Assembly (NCBI RefSeq): GCF_003073045.1
Contig: NC_037593.1
Coordinates: 7,679,525 to 7,743,524, forward strand
From: Pomacea canaliculata
Lineage: Eukaryota; Mollusca; Gastropoda; Architaenioglossa; Ampullariidae
Direction of reading: 5' to 3'
Length of the DNA: 64,000 nt
The notes under the pieces are model-generated. The model ran no database searches and was not told the origin of the DNA. It saw nothing but the letters and a program-made list of their open reading frames with translations. The position numbers were made by a program, and so were the translations under genes. This document shows, one piece after another, positions 1 to 11,385 of this stretch. Position 1 is the stretch's first letter; each line of letters opens with the position of its first letter.

Positions 1-189
1 TTTGTCATGCACCATGTCTCGGATCTGTACAGAAGAACTGACTTAACGCTGGTACTGAAGAAGCAAATCTTGTGCAGAGATAATGCCTTGGAGTTCCAGA
101 TGGGTCACAGGGTGTGGAATGCAAGCCTGGCTTTATTTAATCCACTTATTACATCTTCATTTGCAGCTCCATCTTTGCTACCTACCAAG
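1..189 (+). CDS. Exon-like segment of an unidentified gene, left end cut by window
   Basis: The first forward frame is open from base 1 and meets a good donor (AAG then GTGGGT) at 190. It encodes about 63 residues rich in Leu and Arg/Lys, including MHHVSDLYRRTDL near the start and SLLPTK at the donor. I do not recognise the family. Later + strand exon-like segments (1878-2008, 2164-2354, 7084-7289, 7820-7924) could belong to the same gene, but their splice phases do not chain cleanly, so no gene model is offered. It could also be a chance open frame. Confidence 0.35.
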
Positions 190-1534
190 GTGGGTGAAGT
201 GGTTAGTGTATGCAACACATTCCCCATGTAGTTTGAACAGGGCTTCTTGTTGTTGATCTGCATTACCTCATTTTCTTGATGTTGTCAGGCCAGTTCATCG
301 CTGCTTCTTCTGATAGAGTGATAGCAGTTCACTAAGTAATAATTTGTGATCATGTACATTTCATATACCAATGGTTCTTTCTGCTGTGCACCTTGTAGAA
401 GTATGTGGGATTTTAGAAAGGGCGTCATAAGCTCATGTAGGCACTGAGCATGACACCATCCTCTGGTTTTGGATGTGCCTCAAAAACAGCAAAAACTCTA
501 GATTGTGCTAGAACACTTCCAGGCCATTTTGCCGCATCAATAAATAGTAAATCAGCATTGCAGATGACCCGATGAAATATATATAAAGCAATTTATTACT
601 AAACTATTCTTTTCTGATCTTTAGAATATTGATTTTTTTAAAGTTATATGTATCATATTTGGCTAGTAAAGGTATGAAAGCAAGAACTGGCTTAAATACA
701 GTGGGGAAGGGCAACCGTGCACATTTATGTCAACAATCTCAAGAATGATCAGTTTTGAAGTGATACTGTACAGGCAGTTTTGATTTCTTTTTACTGTATT
801 AAAAAAAATCTAGGTGGGGTGGGGGAGGGCAGCTATGCTTTATGACATAGTATGATGTAACCATTAGACTGTCAATTATCTATAGCACAGTACACTGTTA
901 ACGGGATATATATTCAATAGCGACTATATACATTCTATGTGAAATGTTGATGCCAGTGTGTATTATATAGTAATAATGAAAAGGTCTTGCAAGGGCCATT
1001 TTCTCACAGCCTGGTGTCAAGCTTAATGCGCTACACAAAAGGCATTCAAAGAAGAACCTAAATATATATATATTGCAATATAAATTTGACGAACATTGAA
1101 ATTTTTTGGTCAAATGAATTTATGCTCGTTTCTCCTCCGTGCATCCCTAACGCTGGAAAATCATCTGAGTTAAAACAAAAATCTAGCCTTATGTCTTGTT
1201 GGCTTCCTATTGATAAGGAAATTGAATCCTCCTCTATGCCCGATCTAGCAGCGCTCTCGTGACTCGGTTAATAATCCGCCCATCCGTTCTGTGGGAGACG
1301 GCCCCACACAATCTGAAATGTCCCCGTCGTGTAAAAAAACGAAGATCTAGACATTTGCAATCTATGACATTCCGTCCTTCGATTCGCAGTTTTTTAAGTC
1401 GCCTTGTATGTCATCGATGATCTCCAGAATGCCATGACCACGAGTATTAATCTGTGATACAGTGTTAAGTCGTCCCAATGAATCGATTGGATAAGCTTTA
1501 TCGCGAAATTGTTTCTGAGAAGGTAATTTCTTAC
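190..1534. other. Intron-like or intergenic DNA without a recognised gene
   Basis: AT-rich, with stops in all frames, short ATATAT runs (about 1060-1075 and 1611-1625) and homopolymers. It begins at a splice-donor-like GTGGGT, so it may be an intron of the gene whose exon ends at 189. No RNA gene, repeat or mobile element was recognised. Confidence 0.4.
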
Positions 1535-1567
1535 CGCTTCACACAGCATCGAGCATCCAGCCGCCAT
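1535..1567 (-). CDS. Possible first coding exon, reverse strand
   Basis: On the reverse strand a CAAAATGGCGGC motif, a common start-site context in animal promoters and YY1-like, opens an 11-codon frame reading MAAGCSMLCEA. It ends exactly at a strong donor, GTAAGA. No following exon was found on this strand between 1 and 1534, so the gene would have to continue left of the window. The sequence shows the motif and the donor; a real promoter here is inference. Confidence 0.22.
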
Positions 1568-1877
1568 TTTGAACGAGCGGGAGCGGGCTGGACAACCTCT
1601 AGCCACCAACTAATTATATATATAAATTATACGTCCGTGCTCTAGCTTAGTGGGTGGATTGACCGGCGGAAGGACCAAAACTTGCGACAGAACTCTCCCG
1701 TTACTAAGAGACTCAACCGGCCTTTAAATCGTTTCGAGCCGCGACAAGATTTCGGCCCCTTGTTAATGTGCTAAAATTCTAGTATCTGCTAGTTTCTAAC
1801 TCATTCTTTATACATATACTTCATTTTTTTTTAATCACTTTTCTAGTGTTTTGCCTTTTTTCTCTCTCTCAATGAAG

Positions 1878-2008
1878 ATGACTGCAAAGAGGACACTGGA
1901 TTCTGTATGAAACAAGAGGATTGCTCTGAAGAAGAATCTGACACATTCTACCAGACTCAGAAGAGAGGGAAGCTAACTCCTAGTGAACCAGTTTGGAACC
2001 ATGTTTAA
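1878..2008 (+). CDS. Acidic exon-like segment with stop and nearby polyadenylation signal
   Basis: It follows a pyrimidine tract (TTTTTTCTCTCTCTC) and an AG at 1876-1877. With one base supplied by an upstream exon, the frame reads about 43 residues: an acidic stretch (DDCKEDTG, then EDCSEEESDTFY) and a basic patch (QKRGKL), then TAA at 2006-2008. AATAAA lies at 2058-2063, so it could be a 3'-terminal exon. Alternatively it is internal and splices out before the stop, because GTTTGG occurs after PSEP. The family was not recognised. Confidence 0.33.
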
Positions 2009-2163
2009 TTTTTTTAATGTTTTAGATCTTAAATTTGACTGTGTTCTAAGTTAGAAAAATAAAGATAGGACAAGTGCTAGTTACAAGAAAATGATAAGGC
2101 AAGTAGTAACTTTACCAAACAAATCGTGTTTATTTAATAGTCTATGGGTATTCATATGTGCAG

Positions 2164-2354
2164 TGACGTACTTAAATCTTCTCCATCACCAGCAGAAGAG
2201 GAAGTGAAGAAAAAGAACGGGTCATTTCCTTCTTTTAGTCACATTACTTTTGATAGTTCTCAGCAGTCAACATCCACCATAACCCCTTGTGTGCATTCTT
2301 CCATTTTTCCAAGCACCTCCTGGACCACTTCAAGCAGCATCAGTTCCAATGAAG
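2164..2354 (+). CDS. Serine/threonine-rich exon-like segment
   Basis: Bounded by a TGTGCAG acceptor and a GAAG|GTAACA donor. The frame is open throughout: DVLKSSPSPAEEEVKKKNGS, then a long Ser/Thr-rich tail ending SSSISSNE. The composition suggests a disordered linker of a nuclear or regulatory protein, but no domain is visible. It enters in phase 2 and leaves in phase 1. The LTR element that follows at 2481 would lie in the next intron. The phase is compatible with the exon-like segment at 7223-7289. Confidence 0.38.
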
Positions 2355-2480
2355 GTAACAAAGTAGAGTGCGTTGCTTGTTCATGTAAAGTAATACTAAC
2401 CAGTGTCGGGGTCACCGAACTGAAGGGGCTTAAGGTCATCGTTAAAAGGCTTTTTTTCTGTTTGTTTCTTTGGCCGTTTA

Positions 2481-2661
2481 TGTGACATAAGGCAAGTGTT
2501 GGCCTTATTCCCAAAATGAACAATCCGTAAAAGGTTTAGTTCCGGTTAAGAGATTCAAATATACTTGGGCGGGAGCCGACATGAAGCTGTCTCTTGTGTG
2601 TTTTCTAACTGGACAGTTTAATGAGTGCCACCTCTAATACCCAGAAACCAATAACACAACA
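2481..2661 (+). repeat. 5' LTR of gypsy copy 1
   Basis: 181 bp, beginning TGTGACATAAGG and ending AATAACACAACA (TG...CA). By eye it is identical to the 3' LTR and is followed directly by TGGTGTCAGAAGTGAG, the likely tRNA primer-binding site. Preceded by the target duplication GTTTA. Confidence 0.92.
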
Positions 2662-5600
2662 TGGTGTCAGAAGTGAGCAGCAAAGTGCTAGCTGTGTGAT
2701 TTCTCCAGAAACTTTCAGGTGGGCACGTTTTTCTCATTTTGAAATATTGCGTCGTACGTTCGCAAAGTGACATTTCTCGCAAGATGGCGGAGACACATCA
2801 GAGACAACACTTCACTGCAAACGTCCCGATTCCCTCAAAGCTGGATTGTCTTCTAACATTGAAGTAAATTGGAAAAAATTTATTCGCCAGTGGCAGAACT
2901 ATGAGGTAGCTACGCGCCTTGATAAAGAAAGATTCAGCTTATCGTTGTGCAGTTCTATTAGCTTGCATTGGTGAGGACGCACAAGAAATCTATGAAGGAT
3001 TATCCTTTGCAGAAGGGGAGAACGACAAAGATATTCAGACTGTCATCGACAAGTTCAACGACTTTTGTTTGGTAGCACACATGAAGTGTATGAGAGCTAC
3101 AAGTTTCATAGCCCGAAACCAAAACAAGGATGAGTCAGTTGATACTTACGTCACAGTTTTACGCAAGTTAGCAAAATCATTGTGATTTCAAAGATGTTGA
3201 CCGCATGATTCGTGACAGACTTGTGATCGGTGTTCAAGATGACACTATGCGCGAAAAATTGTTGCAGAAGAAAACACTCAAGCTTACAGAAGCAATAGAA
3301 ATTTGCAGAGCTCATGAGACGTCCAAGACTCAAGCACACTCGATGTTGGCAAGCAACAGCGAGAGTACAGTTGAGAAAACCATCAACAAGATTCAGAAAG
3401 GTCAGCGAAAAGTTCGTTGCGGTACGAAGCCAGGCCTTCGGGGAAAACCAGAGACTAAGCCATGCTCTAGATGCGGAAAAGGTTCCCACAACAGAGATGG
3501 TTGTCCTGCAAAGAACGCTAAATGCAGAAAATGTTCCAAGATTGGTCACTATGCTGCAGTCTGTCGCTCTTCAGGTTCTTCTAAGATTCACACAGTGGAA
3601 GAGGAAGAAGAAGACGAAGAAGCTTACATGGGTATGATTGTGGGCACTGTGACAACAGATCCTTGGAAAGTCAGTCTCCTGATGGAAGATACAGAGAATG
3701 TATTTAAGCTTGACACCGGAGCTGATGTTACAGTCGTACCTCAGACAGCAGTTCCAGCAGCCAAGCGACCATTGCAGAAAGTGCGCAAGAAACTGTATGG
3801 TCCAGGTCGTGTTGAGATAGCTGTGGAAGGCATGTTCAAGGCAAAACTGACATACAAGAATGTCTCTACACTGCAAGATGTGTATGTCGTAAAAACACTT
3901 GAAGAACCATTGCTAGGTCGACCAGCCATTACAGCGTTGAAGTTGATTGAGAGAATCAACACAGTTATAGAAGACCACGAAAAACAGTACAAGGAAGAAT
4001 TCCCAAAACTCTTCAGAGGACTAGGAAGTCTACAAGATCCTTACAAGATTCGTCTGAAAGAACAAGCTGTTCCATATGCAGTAGCAGCTCCAAGACGCTT
4101 ACCTTTGCCCTTGAAACAGAAAGTCAAGGCAGAATTGGATCAACTTGAAGAACAGGGAGTGATTCGCACAGTCACCAAGCCCAGTGATTGGTGCGCCCCA
4201 ATAGTAGTGGTGCCCAAGAGCGACGAGAGAGTCAGAATCTGCGTCGATCTGAGCAAACTAAATGAAGCAGTTCGCAGAGAGAACTACCCGTTACCGTCAA
4301 CAGATGAAACTGTTAAGCCCAGCTGTCAGGAGCAAAAATGTTCACAAAGCTTGATTGCAAAAAGGGTTTCCATCAACTTCCACTGGATGAAGGAAGTCAG
4401 GAGTTAACAACCTTCATCACACCTTTTGGAAGGTAACTGTTATACACGCTTACCCTTCGGGATAAGTTCAGGGCCAGAAGTATTTCAACGACGATGTCTC
4501 AACTTCTGGCGAACCATGAAAATGTGATTTTGTGACATTGACGACTTGCTCATTTTCGGTAAGAACAAGCAAGAACATGATCGTTACTTGAAGAAAGTGA
4601 TGTCGAACGCTTCAAGAAGCGGGCATTACCCTGAACGACGAGAAGTGCCAGTTTGCCAAGAGAAGATATCCTTTCTCGGGCACATCATCTCGAAAGATGG
4701 GATCGCCATCGACCCAGAGAAACTGTCTGCTGTGAAGAATTTTCCCAAGCCAGAGAACATTTCTGATCTCAGAAGATTGTTAGGAATGGTTAACCACGTT
4801 GCGAAGTTTGCAGGCCCTAACCTCGCAAACGACAGCAAACGCTACGTGACCTGCTCAAGAAAAAACATAGAGTGGTGTTGGACACTGCTCAAGAAACATC
4901 GTTTGAGAGAATTAAGAAACAGCTGACTGAAGCTCCAGTGTTGGCACACTATGGTACTGACAAAACGACCGTCGTCTCAACAGATGCTTCATCTTTCGGT
5001 CTCGTGCAGTATTACTTCAGAAACAGTCAGATGGTCACCTCAAGCCAGTTTTCTACGCATCAAGAAGTATGACGGAAACTGAGCGCAGGTACGCGCAGGT
5101 TGAGCGTGAAGCACTCGCAGTGACTTGGGCGTGTGAAAAGTTCTGTGACTACATCACAGGACTTCGTGATCTGACAATCGAAACTGACACAAAGCCACTA
5201 TTGGCTCTACTGAAAACAAAGAACCTTGAAGATCTACCTCCGAGAATTCAGAGATTCCGGATGCGCCTGATGAGGTTCAAGTACAACATTGTCTACACAA
5301 AAGGCAAGAATCTCGTGACTGCTGACACACTCTCACGAGCCCCAGTAAGAAACACTCAGAAAGATGAGAGAAGTGAAGAAGAAGAGATCTTCATCAAGCA
5401 AGTGATTCAGAGCTTGCCAGCCCAGTGAAAAACGCATCGAAGAAATCAAGAACGAGACTGCAAGAGATACTGTTTGTAAGACGTGCTGTATTATCTCCAC
5501 AATGGATGGCCACGTTCTAGTCCAGAACATGAAGAACTGAAAGCATTTTGGACAGTACGTTTCAGAAGTCACAGAACATGATGGACTTCTTCTCTACAGA

Positions 5601-6894
5601 TCAAGACTGATCATCCTGAAGTACTGAAGAACAGACATTCTCCACAGACTTCACATTGGACATCAAGGCATCGTAAAATGTCGTGCCTTGGCCAGAGAGA
5701 GCGTTTGGTGGCCAAAGCTTTCTAAGCAGATAGAGTCCATGGTACAGAAGTGCACAATTTGCATCAGGAGAGGCCAATTCCCCCTGAGCACTCATTCCCT
5801 CTGTCACACCAGCATTCCCTTGGCAGAAAGTTGGCATGGACATCTTTGAACTGAAAAAAGAACAGTACTTACTAGTGGTGGACTATTATTCACGTTATAT
5901 TGAGTTGGGCACACTTGAAGAAATACTTCGGCGGAAACAGTCATCAACATGTTAAGAGCACTATTTTCCCGCCATGGAATTCCACAAATCGTCATCTCAG
6001 ACAACGGCCCGCAGTTCTCCAGCAAGCAGTTCCAAACGTTCGCTCAACAGTACGAGTTCACTCACACAACAACGCAGCCCGTACTATCCACAAGCGAATG
6101 GCGAAGCGAACGCGCCGTTCAAACTGTGAAATCAATCCTGAAGAAGGCAGATGATCCTTATTTAGCGATTCTCACATATCGCGCTACGCCATTCAGCAAG
6201 GTCTCAGTCCAGCAGAACTGTTGTTCGGGAGAAGACTACGCACCATGGTCCCCACAATACCATCTCAGTTTTCCGAGAAAAAGGAAAAAGAAAGGAAGGA
6301 CTTTCATAAGAAAGACGAGATGCAGAAGTTGAAATATAAACAGAACTTCGACAGAGCACACCGTGCCAGATCAGCCGCTGAGTTGGAACCAGGTCAGCCA
6401 GTTTGGGTGAAGCCAACCAGACACAGGGACAAATCATCAAGTCTCTGCCAACAGATCATATGAGGTAGAGAACCCTACGGTCGCCAACGACGCAACCGCC
6501 GTCTCTTGATTCCCAGAGATCTCAATCCCGAGAATCCCAGACCTATCCCAAAGACTCTGTCGTCCCTTATTCCAACAAACCCAAAGTCCGAAGAGGATCC
6601 CGACCCATTGTCTGGTCTACACTCAGATGATCCAGACGTTACTGTTGACAATCCAGAGCCATGTCCAGGAAGCCGCAGCCAGGAAGGTGCCAGCGTCCAA
6701 AGTCATCGCTCTCCTCCAGACCAGCCTGTCAAGACTACCAAGAGTGGTCGCATCATCAAGATCCCACAGAGACTTGACTTGTAAATGATTGACTCGAATC
6801 AAACGCACATAGACTTGAATAGGAAATTCAAGAATATTAAAATTAATGTTAATTAAGTTATATTGAAACAATGTCCATTTTAAAGAAAGGGAGA

Positions 6895-7075
6895 TGTGAC
6901 ATAAGGCAAGTGTTGGCCTTATTCCCAAAATGAACAATCCGTAAAAGGTTTAGTTCCGGTTAAGAGATTCAAATATACTTGGGCGGGAGCCGACATGAAG
7001 CTGTCTCTTGTGTGTTTTCTAACTGGACAGTTTAATGAGTGCCACCTCTAATACCCAGAAACCAATAACACAACA
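6895..7075 (+). repeat. 3' LTR of gypsy copy 1
   Basis: 181 bp and identical by eye to 2481-2661. It is preceded by a purine-rich stretch (AAAGAAAGGGAGA), the expected plus-strand primer site, and followed by the target duplication GTTTA at 7076-7080. Confidence 0.92.
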
Positions 7076-7083
7076 GTTTACAG

Positions 7084-7164
7084 GACATAATATTGTACCT
7101 CTTCATTAATAATGGTCATCTGCAAAGTCGCAACTTGTCTTGTTTGACCATGGTTGCACTGCAA
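7084..7164 (+). CDS. Exon candidate whose acceptor is split by the LTR element
   Basis: Removing the LTR element and one copy of GTTTA gives a long pyrimidine tract (2449-2475) running into GTTTACAG, a strong acceptor. It is followed by 27 open codons (DIILYLFINNGHLQ near the start) and a CAA|GTAAGC donor at 7164. It is only open when entered in phase 0, whereas the preceding candidate exon leaves in phase 1, so its use is unproven. The family was not recognised. Confidence 0.3.
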
Positions 7165-7222
7165 GTAAGCCATTTTTATGTAAAAACAAGAGAAGAAATG
7201 TTTTTCGTGCCTTTTGTTACAG

Positions 7223-7289
7223 ATGGAATGCAATCAAGATTCCTTTTTCTTCTGGAAGAGCTGCTTGATGAAGTAAAGGTCATTGCGAA
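7223..7289 (+). CDS. Exon-like segment, unidentified gene
   Basis: A strong acceptor (TTTTGTTACAG) precedes 67 bp that are open when entered in phase 1, reading GMQSRFLFLLEELLDEVKVI and ending at a GTGAGG donor. The phase fits exon candidate 2164-2354, with 7084-7164 skipped. It looks like a leucine-rich amphipathic helix. The next exon was not found unambiguously; 7379-7465 has one open frame (HRSKKAERLDADLKADAEKR) that does not connect in phase. Confidence 0.33.
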
Positions 7290-7819
7290 GTGAGGTTAAA
7301 AAAGCATTGAAAGTAATGGAATATATTAGAAACAACACTTCAGGGAGACAATGGATCAGGTTAAACTACCCAGAAGGTTATGAATTCCCCTTGGCATCGG
7401 TCAAAGAAAGCTGAAAGGTTGGATGCAGATCTCAAAGCTGATGCAGAAAAGAGAAGACATCTTCGTATGTTACCATTATTTTCTTCACTTTAGATTCCTT
7501 TAATGTTGTCTTTTAAACTAGCACTTAAATTTGCTTAGGGTATGTATTTGTGAGAGGATATGTACTCAAAAAGGTCACAGTTATTGCTGTATTTCAAAAT
7601 ATCAAATAATAATGACAAGAAATAATAGTAATAGTGACCAATTTATAAGGTGCAAAAACCTAAGGATAAGTTTAGTTCTAAATGAAAGTCATCCTGTTCC
7701 ATTGTTAGTCGCAAGTCGGGTGACGCAAATCACAACAGCAGATAAGAGTTAATATAATCATTATACATAAACCAAGTACTATAAAACAGCTTATTTCATG
7801 ATGATTTTTCTGTTTTCAG

Positions 7820-7924
7820 GAACACTATTTAGCAATGCTTTGGAGGTTTAATTTGAGGTCAGCATTGAAAGCCATCCTGTCAGCTTTATTCTCCACGCAG
7901 CTTGCACGACAGCTAATAATATAA
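7820..7924 (+). CDS. Possible terminal exon, unidentified gene
   Basis: After TTTTTCTGTTTTCAG an open frame of 34 codons (EHYLAMLWRFNLRSALKA at the start) ends in TAA at 7922-7924. It is leucine/alanine-rich and helical in character. The family is unknown, and the link to the segments upstream is not established. Confidence 0.28.
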   Translation, partial: EHYLAMLWRFNLRSALKAILSALFSTQLARQLII

Positions 7925-8971
7925 TGGCTTGAAGGGCAAGAAGGGATTAAGAGCCTGAATTCAATCATGCAGATAATTTACAGTAAGAAATCTAGAGGCA
8001 GTTTGCCCACTGGAAAAAAGAATGATGTTTAGAGCTATTGGCTGATATGTATATATTGTTTGCAGGTTTCAAAGGGTTGAAACTGACAGTTATTATTTTA
8101 TATTAAACCAAAGAAAGGTTACCTAACTTAAGATTAGGAAAAAGAATTACAGGAATGAGTTTAAAAAATAAAAAGAACAAAAAATATCTTTGGAAATAAA
8201 TTATAAATGCACTCATAATTTTGAATTTTGGCAATGTCCACAATTGCAAAACAGCATAACCAGAAAGAAAACAATTGTTGTCTTCCGTTCTTTAAAAAGT
8301 TCTAATATATAATTAACCGTAGTAGCCCTGTCTCTTGCTCCGTACATGAGGCCCGGTCTGAGACAAAAATGGCTACGTGTTGAGTGAACCTTGTGTGTCT
8401 GCCACACGACTTAGCGATCATTTTTATCCCTTTAACATCTCATTGCGACTCCGCCAAAGGGCACATAATTTTTTGTTAAGAAAACTTTATTCCCGATGTC
8501 AAAGTTTTGCAGGCTGTAGAGCTGGCGAGACTGACATTTGGGCTAAATGTCACGCAAGCCTCATTGGGTCAGTCCAACATCGAATTCACATGACCATTGG
8601 AGCAACTGCTTTTACGGAGCTGCTTGTCTTGATTCTGAATATGTGGAATGAGCATCACAATGCAAATATTTCATATCATAATTACAATATTAAATATTAT
8701 ATTTAGCGGGGATGGAAAGGAGATGGATGGAACTAGCAGTTAAAGCTGTCAAAAGCTGCAGCACATGGATGCTGTAGCACAACGATTAGAGATGCTATGA
8801 TACTTAATCCACACAGAATGTGATGATGATGATGTCATTTGTAATGCGCAGGTATCCATTCAGAAGAATGCTCATTGCGCAGAAAAAAACAAGAAGAAGG
8901 AAAAAATAAAGTGAACAAATATATAAAACACCAGTACATATGTGTACTTTAAACCTGTTTATGTTTTTCAG
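7925..8971. other. AT-rich DNA, no recognised gene
   Basis: No domain, repeat or RNA gene was recognised. A short ATGGCT context at about 8370 is closed by a stop after three codons. GATGATGAT microsatellite-like bases occur at about 8822-8835. Confidence 0.4.
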
Positions 8972-9090
8972 CTGCTGTTAGAAAACATTTCCAGGATGCC
9001 ACTGAGGCTGATATTCGATGTCCATTTGTCAAAGTGGCTGAAGCAGAGTACTGCCAGAGACCGGGACTATGGAAGAAGAGAACGCAATAA
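8972..9090 (+). CDS. Possible 3'-terminal exon, unidentified gene
   Basis: The acceptor TATGTTTTTCAG precedes an exon entered in phase 1 that reads AAVRKHFQDATEADIRCPFV and then KVAEAEYCQRPGLWKKRTQ before TAA at 9088-9090. An AATAAA overlaps the end (9089-9094). Clean splice, stop and polyadenylation spacing plus balanced composition argue for a real C-terminus. The last part (from GCCAGAGACCGGGACTATGG) is copied at 22064-22110 in the duplicated region. Family unknown. Confidence 0.38.
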
Positions 9091-9639
9091 TAAACGTCAT
9101 GGTGGAAAAGGCCAATCAATGAAAGAGGTTCAGCACAGGAGAGTAGCCAATGGCAGAGAAGATTGTGGCAACGAAAAGTTAAACTCTTCACAAACGCCAA
9201 TAATATTACAGACACTTTGGAACGAGAACAAATAGTTAAAACAGACACTGCTGGGAAAACTAAGCATTGGCTTTGGTCAGTTTTGGTTGTTATTTGCAAT
9301 GGCGATAAGTGGTTGCTGTGCTAGTTTTAACGCATTAAAATTTAATTTCTTTACATGCAGTGATAATTTACTTGGTGTTTATGGCATAAATTAACCATTG
9401 GCATCCATACCCGAAATTAAATGTCTAAACTAAATGTGCGTATTTGTTCCTACATTACTATATGAATAAGAGCATTGTTGCTCATAGCAGGTTAAAAATA
9501 TAGCTGCTTTTTTTTAATTATTATTTCTTCGTGTTGTCGTCAGATGACATTGTGTGACTGTTCTGAGGCAAAGGTTGTGTGGCTGTGTCAAGTAATTTGA
9601 ATCAAGAACAAGCTTTTGTTTTGTAATGACAAGGATATA
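9091..9639. other. Non-coding DNA, left edge of duplicated region
   Basis: No gene was recognised. Sequence from about 9640 onward is shared with 22136 onward, so the duplication boundary lies near here. Confidence 0.4.
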
Positions 9640-10132
9640 CAGACCGCATTTGTACTGATGGCGTTATTTAACATGAGTGGACACTTTTTTTAGATCAACG
9701 TCCATTATTAGTGTCTGTGTTTTGGTGGGTTTTTTTTTTTTTTTATATAAAGCACTTTGATGGTGGTGTGAAGTGCTAAACCCGGCAGACAATGAAAAAC
9801 AAACATAGAAGGTGCAACGAGAAATCATGAAGCAAACTATATTTTGTTTTTTTTTAATGTTATATTACGGAAATATACTTTATAAATATAAAACTTATTC
9901 ATTTATAGATTTTGGGATAGACTTTATGAAAGGCAGCGATAACAAACTAAGAACGAAAAATATGATAAGAAGATAGAGGGAAGGAAAGAAAGAGATGGTA
10001 GACAGGAAAAAAAATCTTATGGCAATATCTTTCTTATTTTTATTTATTTTTTTAGTGACTCAAAAGGCTTTGTTTCTTTTTTTGCCTCGTCTGTTTCATT
10101 TTTTTTTGCCAATAGTTTTCCATCATATTTTT

Positions 10133-10483
10133 CAGGGTTGTCCATGGGACATATTTTTCTATCCCGTCCCATGGCAATTTATGCCTGTCCCATCCCGTCC
10201 CATCCCACGGGATGTTTCCCATGGGATTCCCCATGGTATTAACAATCCTATGGACAACACTGAAAACCACTTTTCGGCTTTGTTCTATAATTCCTGCTAC
10301 TTCACATACGATAGATGATTCAGAGGAAAGATTTAAATCCTTGATTGAATGACGAATAACAGTAAATTTATTTTGCAATATTCAAATATCGACTACCATG
10401 GGAAATACAAATGTGTGCTATCCCATCCCATCCCATCCCATGGGACGTTTCCCATGGGATTCCCATTCCTATGGACAACACTG
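10133..10483. mobile_element. hAT-like MITE with 8-bp target duplication
   Basis: A 351-bp element with imperfect terminal inverted repeats (left CAGGGTTGTCCATGGGA; right, read inward, CAGTGTTGTCCATAGGA). It is flanked by 8-bp direct repeats ATATTTTT at 10125-10132 and 10484-10491. Inside are TCCCATCCCATGGGA-type palindromic runs and no transposase. CAG...CTG ends and an 8-bp duplication fit non-autonomous hAT elements. The paralogous site in copy C (about 23050) lacks it, so it inserted after that duplication or was lost there. Confidence 0.82.
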
Positions 10484-10780
10484 ATATTTTTCTTTAATTT
10501 CGTTATCTATTCTGAAAGAATATGCTAGATGGTCTCGCTTGAGTAAAAAAAATGTGTTGTTTTTGTGCTAGGCAGAGTTGAGCACGTTTTCAATCAGTGT
10601 TGCAGACATCCATACACTCAGAAACCGCGATCTATTATCAAGAATGCAATCAACGTTTGACACATTAGGGTGAAAGTTACAAAAGCTCGGGTAAATGAAT
10701 GTTGAAACCCTGTTGGCAGCTCTCTCGCCTCTTCTTCTGTGCAGCTGCAGGCCTTTCTTTCACTCTCTACTCTGAAATCT

Positions 10781-11047
10781 GGCTTGTCGTCTTTCGTCTT
10801 CCCTGGCGCCTGGTCTGACGATCAGAGGCATGCTGGAGGCGAATCAGGCGGCGCTGCAGGCGGACCTGATCGCGGAGCGAGCGGCGAGACACGGCTCGGA
10901 ACTCTTGCGGTAGAGGAATGCCGTAGACGGCGACCGGCTCCTCCACCATTTTAATAACAAAAGGTCAAGTCGCCAGTCCAATATCCACCTCGGGAGGGTT
11001 GTCGGTGGGTTCGTCTTCATCATCGTCGTCATCATCATATGGGGACC
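10781..11047 (-). repeat. Exon-like segment X, copy in A
   Basis: On the reverse strand an acceptor (GCGTTAACAG) leads into an acidic run (SPYDDDDDDEDEPTDNPPEV), then a second open stretch, MVEEPVAVYGIPLPQEF, with an Arg-rich tail. Related sequence occurs at 14325-14593 (B) and 23340-23587 (C), where the frames differ by small length changes. The pattern looks like a real coding exon amplified with the duplication. No family was recognised and no copy is uninterrupted. Confidence 0.35.
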
Positions 11048-11385
11048 CTGTTAACGCAGAACAAAATGGGTGAATACAAATTCCGTCGATTACAAAATTA
11101 TCTGAAAATTGCCAGATTTCCAAATCCTTTGCAAGTTAGCTTTAATTTTGACTCATTTTAGGAAGAACATGACTTTTATAACCTTAATAATCGCTGTATA
11201 AAATCTTTGACAAATGAGGTCGAACGTTTGTCCGGTTAAAGTGGATCCCACAGGACACCTTAAATGACGACTGAATGAATTAATAATACGCGAACGACTC
11301 GCTAAACTGCGTACCATAATTGACAAAATAATCACGGCAAGTTTAAAAGTTTTAAAAAAAAAAAAATCCGATGTTTCATCTCAAA

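Larger units (their letters stand above)
2481..7075 (+). mobile_element. Ty3/gypsy LTR retrotransposon, copy 1 (broken, recent)
   Basis: A 4.6-kb element with 181-bp direct LTRs (2481-2661 and 6895-7075) and 5-bp target duplications GTTTA at 2476-2480 and 7076-7080. Parts in order: primer-binding region just after the 5' LTR (from 2662); gag-like region about 2780-3560 ending in two CCHC knuckles (about 3463-3560); aspartic protease with a DTGA motif (about 3710-3770); reverse transcriptase (about 4090-4560); RNase H (about 4970-5350); integrase with an SDNGPQFS-type core (about 5640-6460); purine-rich tract before the 3' LTR. The gag-PR-RT-RH-IN order is diagnostic of Ty3/gypsy, and protein style suggests the Mag-like branch (inference). 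Identical LTRs by eye imply a young insertion, but the coding region is broken in roughly half a dozen or more places. Confidence 0.93.

Noticed and set aside
3151-3992. Reverse-strand open frames inside gypsy copy 1
   Set aside because: Antisense shadows of the gag-pol region.
10140-10480. Possible (TCCCA)n satellite or telomere-like repeat
   Set aside because: The runs are internal parts of a bounded TIR element with an 8-bp target duplication.
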